From assembly GCF_023091245.1 (NCBI RefSeq), contig NZ_JAHWXN010000001.1, positions 558,001-622,000 of the forward strand: 64,000 bases of DNA, written 5' to 3'. The stretch comes from Microbacterium croceum (lineage in GTDB: Bacteria; Actinomycetota; Actinomycetes; Actinomycetales; Microbacteriaceae). The translations under genes were made by a program, and so were the position numbers. Position 1 is the first letter of the stretch. Every line of letters starts with the position of its first letter. The notes under the pieces are model-generated. The model saw only the letters and a program-made list of their open reading frames with translations. It ran no database searches and had not been told where the DNA came from. Positions 29,054-37,800 of this stretch are shown here, one piece after another.

Positions 29054-29881
29054 CTACGTTCTCGCGGCGGCGAACCGCTCCTTGGTATCGGCATCCGCGA
29101 CGTAGACGACGAGCTGGATCTCGGTCTGGTCCGAGGGGCGCAGCTGGTGGTGCTCGAAGACCAGTCGTCCGAGCTCCGGATGCTGGAACACCCGCTCGCG
29201 GGACTGGAATCCGCGGATGTCGTGGCTCTCCCAGCGCTCCCGGAACTCCGGGCTCGCCTCCACCAGGCGCGAGACGAGGTCGCGGTAGCGGGGGTCTCCC
29301 AGGCGGGGGCCGGCCTCGGCGCGGAACTCGGCCAGGAAGCGGCGACTCGTGACATCCCAGTCGTCGAGCAGCGAGCGCACATACGGATCGGTGAAGATCA
29401 GCCACAGCAGGTTGCGCTGTTCGGGCGGGGTCTGCGCCACGTTGGGGTACAGAGCCTCGTAGGCCGCATTCCACCCGGCGACGCCCCAGTCGGGCGCGAG
29501 AGCGTACGCCGGATGCTCATCGAGCGCGTCGAGGAACCGCTGCACGTGGGCGGGCGCGGTCTCGACGGCCGCTCCTCCGCCCGGGCGTGCGGGGGCGAAA
29601 CCGGCGAGCGTCAGCACGTAGTCGTGTTCCGTGACCGTGAGGTGCAGTGTGGTGGCGACGGCATCCAGCACCTGGCGGGAGGGGTTGATGTCGCGTCCCT
29701 GTTCGAGCCAGGTGTACCAGGTGACGCTGACGCCGGAGAGGTAGGAGATCTCCTCGCGGCGCAGGCCGACCGTGCGGCCGCGTCCGGCGGGAGGGAGCCC
29801 GAAGGCGGCGCGATCGAGGTGCTCGCGGCGGGCGCGCAGGAAGGCGCCGAGTTCCCTCCGCTGTTGCTCGTCGCTCGCCAT
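29054..29881 (-). CDS. XRE-family regulator with MmyB-like ligand domain
   Basis: 275 residues. The N-terminal helix-turn-helix (about 10-80) contains GLRREEISYLSGVSVTWYTWLEQGRDI, a hallmark of this MmyB/MltR-type family. The C-terminal domain (about 105-270) matches the MmyB-like ligand-binding fold (PDWGVAGWNAAYEALYP and HPELGRLVFEHHQL). Members usually repress a neighbouring gene and respond to a small molecule. Divergent from ilvD with 77 bases between; whether it controls ilvD is inference. Confidence 0.88.
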   Translation of the reverse strand: MASDEQQRRELGAFLRARREHLDRAAFGLPPAGRGRTVGLRREEISYLSGVSVTWYTWLEQGRDINPSRQVLDAVATTLHLTVTEHDYVLTLAGFAPARPGGGAAVETAPAHVQRFLDALDEHPAYALAPDWGVAGWNAAYEALYPNVAQTPPEQRNLLWLIFTDPYVRSLLDDWDVTSRRFLAEFRAEAGPRLGDPRYRDLVSRLVEASPEFRERWESHDIRGFQSRERVFQHPELGRLVFEHHQLRPSDQTEIQLVVYVADADTKERFAAART

Positions 29882-29892
29882 GGATACAAACC

Positions 29893-29906
29893 TAGTGCTC
29901 TCACTA
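29893..29906. promoter_or_regulatory. Candidate operator of the MmyB-type regulator
   Basis: TAGTGCTCTCACTA: perfect 5-base arms around CTCT, 11 bases upstream of the regulator start. A further CTAGTG lies directly next to it. Probable autoregulatory site. Confidence 0.5.
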
Positions 29907-29958
29907 CTAGTGTCAGCGCCGTCTTCCTTCGAGTGCGGGCAGGCGCCAGGGTGGAAGA

Positions 29959-31863
29959 ATGCCCACCCCTCTTCGCTCCCGTACCGTCACGCACGGCCGC
30001 AACGCCGCAGGAGCCCGTGCCCTGTTCCGCGCTGCCGGCGTCAACCCCGCCGACTTCGGCAAGCCGATGATCGCCGTCGCGAACAGCTTCACCGAGTTCG
30101 TCCCCGGTCACACCCACCTGCAGCCCGTCGGGCGCATCGTCTCCGACGCGATCTCCGCCGCGGGCGGCATCCCGCGTGAGTTCAACACGATCGCGGTCGA
30201 CGACGGCATCGCGATGGGCCACGGCGGGATGCTGTACTCGCTCCCCTCGCGCGACCTGATCGCCGACTCCGTCGAGTACATGGTCAATGCGCACCAGGCC
30301 GACGCGCTGGTCTGCATCTCGAACTGCGACAAGATCACCCCCGGCATGCTCATGGCCGCGCTGCGCCTGAACATCCCGACCGTCTTCGTCTCGGGCGGCC
30401 CGATGGAGGCTGGTCGCGCGACTCTGGTCGACGGCTCCGTGCGCACGCTCGACCTGGTCGACGCCATCTCCGAAGCCGCGAACGACACCGTCTCGGATGC
30501 CGACATGAAGCGCATCGAGGAGAACGCCTGCCCGACCTGCGGCTCGTGCTCCGGCATGTTCACCGCGAACTCGATGAACTGCCTCGTGGAGGCGCTCGGC
30601 CTCGCCCTGCCGGGCAACGGCTCGGTGCTCGCCACCCACACCGCCCGCCGCGCGCTGTACGAGAAGGCCGGTGAGGTCGCGGTCGAGATCACCCGCCGCT
30701 TCTACGAGGACGACGACGCCTCGGTGCTGCCACGTGAGGTCGCGAGCTTCGCGGCGTTCGAGAACGCCATGGCGCTCGACATCGCGATGGGCGGATCGAC
30801 CAACACGATCCTGCACCTGCTCGCCGCGGCCCACGAGGCCGGCATCAGCTTCGGTCTCGACGAGATCGACGCGGTCTCGCGCCGCGTGCCCTGCCTCGCG
30901 AAGATCGCGCCGAACCCGGCCTCGGGCCGTATGTACTACATGGAGGATGTGCATCGCGCCGGCGGCATCCCCGCAGTCCTCGGCGAGCTGCGCCGCGGCA
31001 ACCTGCTCGACGAGAACGTCAGCACCATCCACTCCCCCTCGTTCGCTGCCTGGCTGGACGACTGGGACATCCGCGGGGGCAAGGCGACGGATGCCGCGAT
31101 GGACCTCTGGTATGCGGCCCCCGGCGGGGTGCGCTCGTCGAGCGCGTTCTCGCAGTCCGAGCGCTGGGCGGCCCTGGATGAGGATGCCGCGACCGGCTGC
31201 ATCCGCGATGTCGAGCATGCCTACTCGGTCGACGGCGGTCTCGCCGTGCTCCGCGGCAACCTCGCTGTCGACGGCGCCGTGGTGAAGACCGCCGGCGTCG
31301 ACCCCTCGATCCTGGTGTTCTCCGGTCCCGCCGTGGTGTGCGAGTCGCAGGAGGAGGCGGTGGCGAAGATCCTCGGCAAGAAGGTGCAGCCGGGCGACGT
31401 GGTCGTCATCCGCTACGAAGGCCCCCAGGGCGGCCCCGGTATGCAGGAGATGCTGCACCCGACCTCGTTCCTCAAGGGTCGTGGGCTCGGCAAGGTGTGC
31501 GCCCTCATCACGGACGGCCGCTTCTCTGGCGGCACGTCGGGGCTGTCGATCGGCCATGTCTCCCCCGAAGCGGCCGCCGGCGGCGTGATCGCCCTGGTGC
31601 AGGACGGCGACATCATCGACATCGACATCCCTTCGCGCTCCATGTCGCTGCAGGTCAGCGAGGCCGAGCTCGAGGAGCGCCGTGCCCGCCTGCTCGAGGG
31701 CACCGGCTATCAGCCCGTCGACCGTGCCCGGCCGGTGTCGCTGGCGCTGCGGGCGTATGCGGCGATGGCGACCTCGGCCGACCGCGGTGCCGTGCGCGAC
31801 GTCGAGAAGGTCGAGCGCGCCCTGCGGGCGCAGGAGCTGCAGAGCGCTGCCGCTCTCGTCTGA
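29959..31863 (+). CDS. ilvD: Dihydroxy-acid dehydratase
   Basis: Iron-sulfur enzyme that dehydrates 2,3-dihydroxy acids in branched-chain amino acid synthesis. 634 residues. Cluster and metal ligands are seen as [10 protein letters not shown] and [29 protein letters not shown] and [21 protein letters not shown] are conserved. The size and the long middle section fit the E. coli-type [4Fe-4S] class. The ATG at 29959 ([20 protein letters not shown]) matches the usual N-terminus. It stands alone rather than in an ilv operon; convergent with the XRE-cupin gene. Confidence 0.95.
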   Translation: MPTPLRSRTVTHGRNAAGARALFRAAGVNPADFGKPMIAVANSFTEFVPGHTHLQPVGRIVSDAISAAGGIPREFNTIAVDDGIAMGHGGMLYSLPSRDLIADSVEYMVNAHQADALVCISNCDKITPGMLMAALRLNIPTVFVSGGPMEAGRATLVDGSVRTLDLVDAISEAANDTVSDADMKRIEENACPTCGSCSGMFTANSMNCLVEALGLALPGNGSVLATHTARRALYEKAGEVAVEITRRFYEDDDASVLPREVASFAAFENAMALDIAMGGSTNTILHLLAAAHEAGISFGLDEIDAVSRRVPCLAKIAPNPASGRMYYMEDVHRAGGIPAVLGELRRGNLLDENVSTIHSPSFAAWLDDWDIRGGKATDAAMDLWYAAPGGVRSSSAFSQSERWAALDEDAATGCIRDVEHAYSVDGGLAVLRGNLAVDGAVVKTAGVDPSILVFSGPAVVCESQEEAVAKILGKKVQPGDVVVIRYEGPQGGPGMQEMLHPTSFLKGRGLGKVCALITDGRFSGGTSGLSIGHVSPEAAAGGVIALVQDGDIIDIDIPSRSMSLQVSEAELEERRARLLEGTGYQPVDRARPVSLALRAYAAMATSADRGAVRDVEKVERALRAQELQSAAALV

Positions 31864-31877
31864 CCGACCCTGCTCGC

Positions 31878-31935
31878 TGAGGGGTCGCAACACGCCGCGA
31901 GTACGCGCGGGCGCACGGCGTGTTGTGACCCCTCA
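31878..31935. repeat. Convergent-junction inverted repeat, copy 1
   Basis: 20-base arms at 31878-31897 and 31916-31935 match at 19 of 20 positions, with an 18-base centre. The right arm contains the stop codon of the minus-strand XRE-cupin gene. Copies 2 and 3 are at 33549 and 40954. Confidence 0.85.
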
Positions 31936-32520
31936 CGTGGGTGAGGTTGGAAGCGTGCGGGTGACCGGGCGCTCGCCGTCCGGGACGAAGAGGTGCAGGA
32001 TCTCGACCGCCAGCTGATCGGCCGGCCCGAACCAGTGCGGGAGTGAGGAGTCGAACTCGACCTGCTCCCCCGGTTCGAGCAGGTGCTCCTCGCGTCCGAT
32101 GACCAGCCGCAGGTGTCCGGCGAGCACGTGGATCCAGGCATGACCCCGGTGGCTCGCCAAGACGGGCTCCCGTGGCCCCAGCACGTGCTTGAACGCCTGC
32201 ACACGGCCGGGGTGCTGGGTCAGCGGCACGGCGACTCCGCCCGTGCCGAGTCGCTGCGGTTCGAGGTTCACCCGTGGATCCCCGGTCTCGGGTGCCCCGA
32301 TGATCCGGTCCAGTGAGACGGCGAAGGCGCGGGCGAGGGGGATCAGCGCGTCCAGCGTCGGCTGCCGGTGTCCGGTCTCGATCCGCGACAGCGCGCTCAC
32401 CGAGAGGCCGGAGAGCGCTGCGACCTCGGCCAGGGTCAGCTGTCGTGCCGAGCGCAGCCGTCGCAGCCGGGGGCCGATCGCTTCCAGCACGGCGGCGGTA
32501 TCGGCATCCATGCTCGCCAT
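31933..32520 (-). CDS. XRE-family regulator with C-terminal cupin domain
   Basis: 195 residues. The N-terminal helix-turn-helix (residues 15-70) has LTLAEVAALSGLSVSALSRIETGHRQPTL. The C-terminal ~100 residues form a small cupin barrel (HRGHAWIHVLAGHLRLVIG, then EPGEQVEFDSSLPHWF). Such regulators commonly bind a small metabolite and repress themselves. It is divergent from a small oxidoreductase gene, and a near-palindrome lies at its start codon. Confidence 0.88.
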   Translation of the reverse strand: MASMDADTAAVLEAIGPRLRRLRSARQLTLAEVAALSGLSVSALSRIETGHRQPTLDALIPLARAFAVSLDRIIGAPETGDPRVNLEPQRLGTGGVAVPLTQHPGRVQAFKHVLGPREPVLASHRGHAWIHVLAGHLRLVIGREEHLLEPGEQVEFDSSLPHWFGPADQLAVEILHLFVPDGERPVTRTLPTSPT

Positions 32521-32521
32521 C

Positions 32522-32538
32522 TTTGCAGAATCCGCAAA
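32522..32538. promoter_or_regulatory. Candidate operator of the XRE-cupin regulator
   Basis: TTTGCAGAATCCGCAAA, 17 bases, arms match at 7 of 8 positions. It begins two bases upstream of the start codon of the XRE-cupin gene, so binding would block its own expression and possibly the divergent gene's. Confidence 0.55.
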
Positions 32539-32616
32539 CGAGCTGGATGTCGACGGCTCCGTGGTTCGACGATGGAGTCCGCTCGCGACGCACGCGGGGC
32601 GGGAAGGAGCTGCATC

Positions 32617-32655
32617 ATGACCGTACGACGTTCCTCCTCTGCGAGCACCCGATGA
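32617..32655 (+). CDS. Putative 12-residue upstream peptide
   Basis: ATG with a strong Shine-Dalgarno (gaagga, 8 bases upstream) encodes MTVRRSSSASTR and stops at TGA, which overlaps the ATG of the next gene (ATGA). The downstream gene has no good Shine-Dalgarno of its own, so translational coupling through this peptide is plausible. Confidence 0.45.
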   Translation: MTVRRSSSASTR

Positions 32656-33551
32656 GGGCGCTGCTGCTGGGCGCCCGCGGCGCGGTCGGCACCGTGATCC
32701 GGCGCGAGCTCGAGCGAGCCGATCACACCGTGACTGCGGCCAGTCGCGCTGAGGCGGGCGGGGTGCGTATCGACCTGCGCGGAGACCTCGCGCCTCTGGC
32801 CGCTCTCGCTGGCGAGCATGACGTGGTGATCAACGCCTCCGGCATCGAGCGTCCTGAGCTCGCGACCGCGACAGCGCGCACACCCCTGGTCGACATCTCG
32901 GCAACCGGGAGCTATCTCGCCGCGCTCCGGGATGCCGCGCGCGGACTCGTGGTGCTCGGTGCCGGGCTCGCCCCCGGACTGACGACGGTGCTCGCCGCTG
33001 CGCTCGACACGCGTCCGCGCGACCAGATCGACGTGCTCGTGATGCTCGGCAGCGGGGAGAAGCACGGGCCCGCCGCTGTCGCCTGGACGGCGGGCCTCGT
33101 CGGCACCGACATCCACCTGCCGCCGGACGCCGGGAAGGTGCGCAACTTCCGCACGAGCGTGCGTGCCGAGGGTCCGGACGGTCGCACCAGGCGCTATCTG
33201 CGGGCGGACTTCCCCGACCACATCCTGCTGGCACCGACCGGGTCGCCCGTCATCCGCTCGTACCTCACACTGGGCTCGGCGGCGATGACGGCATCCCTCG
33301 ATCTGGTCGGACGCCTGCCCGCCCTGCGCGGGGTGCTCTCGATCGCCCCGCATGTCGGCGGCGAAGACTGGCATGTGGTCGCTCGCAATCGTCGCACGGG
33401 CGAGCGTCGACAGGCTGCCGGCTCGGGTCAGTCCGAGGCGACCGGCCGGCTCACCGCCCTCGCCGCCGTCCGCATCGCCGGCTCCACGCGCGGCACGGCC
33501 ACGATGGCCGACCTGGTCTCGGCCGACGAGGTCGAGGCTGTACTGGCGTGA
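32652..33551 (+). CDS. NAD(P)-binding Rossmann-fold oxidoreductase (saccharopine dehydrogenase-like)
   Basis: 299 residues. It opens with a nucleotide-binding motif (LLLGARGAVGTVI) and continues with VVINASGIERPEL and VVLGAGLAPGLTTVLAAAL, a pattern seen in short saccharopine-dehydrogenase-like proteins. The C-terminal half resembles the catalytic/dimer part (SYLTLGSAAMTASLDLV). Substrate unknown. Its stop codon lies inside repeat copy 2. The divergent XRE-cupin regulator is the likely controller. Confidence 0.7.
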   Translation: MRALLLGARGAVGTVIRRELERADHTVTAASRAEAGGVRIDLRGDLAPLAALAGEHDVVINASGIERPELATATARTPLVDISATGSYLAALRDAARGLVVLGAGLAPGLTTVLAAALDTRPRDQIDVLVMLGSGEKHGPAAVAWTAGLVGTDIHLPPDAGKVRNFRTSVRAEGPDGRTRRYLRADFPDHILLAPTGSPVIRSYLTLGSAAMTASLDLVGRLPALRGVLSIAPHVGGEDWHVVARNRRTGERRQAAGSGQSEATGRLTALAAVRIAGSTRGTATMADLVSADEVEAVLA

Positions 33552-33606
33552 GGGGTCAAGACACGCCGCGCCAGAGCTCCTTTCCACGGCGTGTTCTGAC
33601 TCCTCA
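33549..33606. repeat. Convergent-junction inverted repeat, copy 2
   Basis: 20-base arms at 33549-33568 and 33587-33606 match at 17 of 20. The left arm contains the TGA of the oxidoreductase gene. It lies between this plus-strand gene and the minus-strand lacI-type gene. Confidence 0.85.
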
Positions 33607-33636
33607 CGCGGGAGAGTTCGAGTCGACCGGACGGGA

Positions 33637-34665
33637 TCAGATCGTCGAACCGGGGTGCGTGGCCGTCGAGCGTCGGGGGATGAGCTGCATCGGGATCACG
33701 ACGCTCTCGTACGCGCGCGTGCGATCGCTCAGGCGGGCGACAGCGAGGCGAGCGGCCTGACGGCCCAGTGCCTCGACGTCGCCGGTGACGACGCTGATGC
33801 CGAGTACCTGCGCCCACTCCGGCTCGTCGAAGCCGATCACTGCGGGTGAGGCCTCGGGGTGCTCGGCGATCTCCTCCATCACACCGAGGAGGATGCGGTT
33901 GTTCCCCGCGACCACCGCGGTCGGCGGGGTCTCCAGCGCGAGCAGGTCACGCATGCACTCCCGCGACGATGGCACGTCGTGCGCGTCGGTGCGCAGCAGC
34001 TCTCGCCACCCCGAGCTGTGACCGTCGAGCACGTCGCCCATGCCGGCGAGGCGCTGGCGATACGTGGGCAGCCAGGCGTAGTCGCCGATGAAGGCGATGC
34101 GGTGGTGGCCGGCGTCGATCAGGTGCCGGGCGGCCAGGCGTCCCCCCTCGCGGTTGTCGAAGACGACCGAGTCCGCGTCGAGGTTCTCGGCCGGACGGTC
34201 GACGAAGACCACGGGGATGCCGCGGGCCTGCAGTTGCGCGTAGTCGGAGTGGTCGGTCATGGCGGAGACCGTGATCACGGCCTTGGTCTGGCGGTCGGCG
34301 AGGTCGTGGGCGACGCGCTGCTCCTGCTCGGCGGACTCTCGGGAGTTCGCGACCGAGAGGTGCATGCCGCGGGGACGGATCTCGTCTTCGATGGCCTGTG
34401 CGAGCGCGGAGTAGAACGGGTTGGTGAAGTCTCCGGTGATCAGTCCGATCGACTCGGCGAGGCGTCCGCTGGCCAGCAGGCTCGCGGCGGCGTTGCGCTG
34501 ATAGTCGAGCTCGGCGGCGGCGGCCAGCACGCTGGCGAGCGTCTTCGCGCTCACGTACGACTCGCCGCCGAGGGCTCGGGATGCCGTCTTCAAACTGACG
34601 CCCGCGCGGGCGGCGACCTGCGCGAGCGTCGGCCGCGGCGTCGCCTCGTCGTCTGTGCGTGTCAT
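33637..34665 (-). CDS. LacI-family transcriptional regulator
   Basis: 342 residues from the ATG at 34665. The DNA-binding headpiece (about 13-60) shows LAQVAARAGVSLKTASRALGG and ends in a hinge-helix sequence (AASLLASGRLAESIGLI). A periplasmic-binding-like sugar domain follows, with FTNPFYSALAQAIEDE and RPAENLDADSVVFDN. A palindrome of LacI type is upstream of the divergent GH92 gene, so this is probably its local repressor, responding to a sugar from mannoside breakdown. Confidence 0.92.
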   Translation of the reverse strand: MTRTDDEATPRPTLAQVAARAGVSLKTASRALGGESYVSAKTLASVLAAAAELDYQRNAAASLLASGRLAESIGLITGDFTNPFYSALAQAIEDEIRPRGMHLSVANSRESAEQEQRVAHDLADRQTKAVITVSAMTDHSDYAQLQARGIPVVFVDRPAENLDADSVVFDNREGGRLAARHLIDAGHHRIAFIGDYAWLPTYRQRLAGMGDVLDGHSSGWRELLRTDAHDVPSSRECMRDLLALETPPTAVVAGNNRILLGVMEEIAEHPEASPAVIGFDEPEWAQVLGISVVTGDVEALGRQAARLAVARLSDRTRAYESVVIPMQLIPRRSTATHPGSTI

Positions 34666-34766
34666 GCGTCCCCCTCGCCCGCCGGGGGCGGATAGCTCAT
34701 TATCGCGGTCGGTCGCTGCGAGATGCACCTTCCCTGCACGACGAACGCTGTGGTAGCGTCCTCATC

Positions 34767-34786
34767 ATATGACAGCGATGTCATAT
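34767..34786. promoter_or_regulatory. LacI-type operator upstream of the GH92 gene
   Basis: ATATGACAGCGATGTCATAT: perfect 8-base arms with a central CG step, typical of LacI-family operators. It lies 71 bases before the GH92 ATG and 102 bases from the regulator start, where it could govern both. A possible -10 (tagcgt) sits immediately upstream at 34754. Confidence 0.8.
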
Positions 34787-34856
34787 CGTCACGCGGTCTC
34801 ATCGGGAGACCCGCGGCAGACGGACGACACACAGCAGTGGAGTTTGAGGAGCAACC

Positions 34857-37800
34857 ATGAGGGTCCCCAGCCCGAGGAATGCACGACCCGCCCGCCGATC
34901 ATGGGCGGCAGCCGGCATCGCGGTGACGGTGAGCCTGGCCATGCTGACGCCGGTCCAGGCGTCCGCCGCGGCAGGTTCGACGTTCGCGTCATCGTTCGAG
35001 TCGGCTGATGCGGCGCCCGCGCTGACCGGCACCGGCAACGCGATCAACGTCACCGGCAGTCAGTTCGCCCCCGGCAGCGTGCTCGGCGGCGTCACCGCCG
35101 TCACGGCATCCGCCCAGAACACCCCGAACGAAGGCGCGGCCTTCGTCGCCGACGGCAACGCCTCCTCGAAGTGGCTCGCCTTCACGAACAAGGCGTGGGT
35201 GCAGTACCAGCTCGCGCAGCCCCAGCCCATGGTGCGCTACACGCTCACCTCCGGCAACGATGAGCCCGACCGCGACCCGAAGGACTTCCGGGTGCAGGGC
35301 TCGAACAACGGCACCGACTGGGTGACCGTCGACGAGCGCAGCGGCGAGCTGTTCAGCGGCCGCGGCGAGACCCGCACCTTCACCCTCGCGACACCGAGCG
35401 AGGCGTACACGTATTACCGCCTCGACGTGCTCGCCACCAAGACTCCCAGTAAGAACATCGTGCAGTTGGCCGGGTGGGAGCCGATCGCCGTCGATGGCGC
35501 GACGCCAGAGCCCGCCGACCTCAAGCTGCAGATCGGCAACGGCCCCACCAGCTCCGACACGGCCAAGACCGGTGTCGGCTTCACCGGCACGAAGGCGCTG
35601 CAGTACACCGGACGCCACCTCGCCGCCGGCCCCGCCTCGTCGACCAGCGTCCTGTACGACGACGTCGATCTCGCGGTCGCGGATGACAGCGAGCTGTCGT
35701 ACCTCGTCTTCCCGGTGCTCGACGGCGAGCAGACCTACGCCGCCACGTTCGTCGCGGTCGACCTGACCTTCGACGACGGCACGTCGCTCTCCACCAGTGG
35801 TGCCGTCGACTCCTACGGTTACGGCGCGAACGCGCGGCAGCAGGGTCAGGCCAATGTGCTGTGGCCGAACCAGTGGAACAAGGTGACGGTCGATCTCGGC
35901 CAGTTCGCCGGACGCACGGTCGACGACATCCTCTTCACGTACGACCACCCCGGCACCGACGTCACGGGCGTCGAGGTGCCCACCGGCGACACCGCCTTCA
36001 GCGGATGGCTGGATGACGTCGCGATCGGTGCAGCGGAGGAGCTCGACACCACCGACGGACTCGTCTCGTACGTCGACACCCGTCGTGGCACGAACTCGAC
36101 CGGCGGATTCTCGCGCGGCAACAACCTGCCGGCGACCGCGTGGCCGAACGGCTTCAACTTCATCACCCCGATGACCAACGCCGACAACGTCGGAACGATC
36201 TACCAGTACCAGCGCGCCAACAACGCGCAGAACCTGCCGGCTCTGAACGGCATCGGCTTCTCGCACCAGCCCAGCATCTGGATGGGCGACCGCAACCAGA
36301 TCGCCGTGCTGCCCGCCGCGAACGCCAACCCCACGTCGTCGCTGAACGACCGCAAGCTCACGTTCCACCACGAGAACGAGACGGCACGGCCCGACATCTA
36401 CGGCGTCGAGTTCGACAACGGCATCAACACCGAGGTCACCGCGACCGACCACGGCGCGATCTACCGCTTCGAGTTCACCGGCGACGCCAGCTCCGTGCTG
36501 ATCGACCAGCTCGTGAACAGCTCGAAGCTCACCATCTCGGGTGACACCGTGAGCGGATGGGTCGACGGCGGATCCGGCTACCCGGGTCGCACGCGCATGT
36601 TCGTCTACGGCACGTTCGACCGCGAGCCCACGGCATCCGGTGCGACCACCCGTGGCGACCGCAACGGCACCGCACGCTACGCGGCGTTCGACACCACCAC
36701 CGACCGCACGGTCGAGCTGCGTCTGTCGTCGTCGTTCATCTCGCAGGACCAGGCGAAGGCCAACCACGGCTTCGAGCTCGAGGGCGTCTCGTTCGACCGG
36801 GCTCACAAGGCGGTCCGCGATGCGTGGAACGAGCGGCTCGGCGTCGTGCATGACGTCAAGGGCGCGAGCGACACCCAGCTGGTGACGCTGTACTCGAGCC
36901 TGTACCGCCTGAATCTGTACCCCAACTCGCAGTTCGAGAACACGGGCACGGCCACCAAGCCGGTCTACAAGTACGCCAGCCCGGTCTCCGCGACCAGTGG
37001 ATCGGCGACCGACACGCAGACGAACGCGAAGATCGTCGACGGCAAGATCTATGTCAACAACGGCTTCTGGGACACGTATCGCACGGCCTGGCCGCTGTAC
37101 TCGCTGCTCTACCCCGACGTGACCGAGGAACTGGTCGACGGTTTCGTGCAGCAGTACCGCGACGGCGGATGGGTCGCGCGGTGGTCCTCTCCGGGCTACG
37201 CCGATCTCATGACCGGGACGAGCTCCGACGTCGCGTTCGCCGATGCCTACCTCGCCGGTGCGCTCAGCACCGACACTGCACTCGAGGCGTATGACGCCGC
37301 GGTCAAGAACGCCACCGTGCTGCCGGAATCCAACGCCGTCGGTCGCAAGGGGCTCGGTCAGTCGATCTTCCTCGGCTACACCGAGGCGAGCACCCATGAG
37401 AGCGCGTCGTGGGGGCTCGAGGGCTACATCAATGACTTCGGCATCGCCGAGATGGCGAAGGCCCTCTCGGAGGACCCGAAGACGCCGTCCGACCGCGTCG
37501 CGCAGCTGAAGGAGGAGGCGACCTACTTCGAGGCACGTGCCGAGCACTACGTCGAGATGTACAACCCCGAAGCGGGTACGTTCACCTCGCGCAACGCAGA
37601 CGGCAGCTGGACCTCCGGCGCCGACTTCGACAAGAAGGCCTGGGGCGGTGCCTTCACCGAGGCCAGCGCCTGGACCTTCGGGTTCCACGCGCCCCACGAC
37701 GTCGACGGCCTCGCCGCGCTGTACGGCGGACGCCAGGGGCTCCTTGACGTGATGCACGACTTCCTCACCACTCGCGAGAAGGCGGACTACTCCGGCATCC

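Noticed and set aside
30733-30748. CCACGTGAGG in ilvD as a parS site
   Set aside because: Only the CACGTGA core matches; the flanks do not.
29611-31893. 760-codon frame opposite ilvD
   Set aside because: Shadow frame; ilvD is unambiguous.
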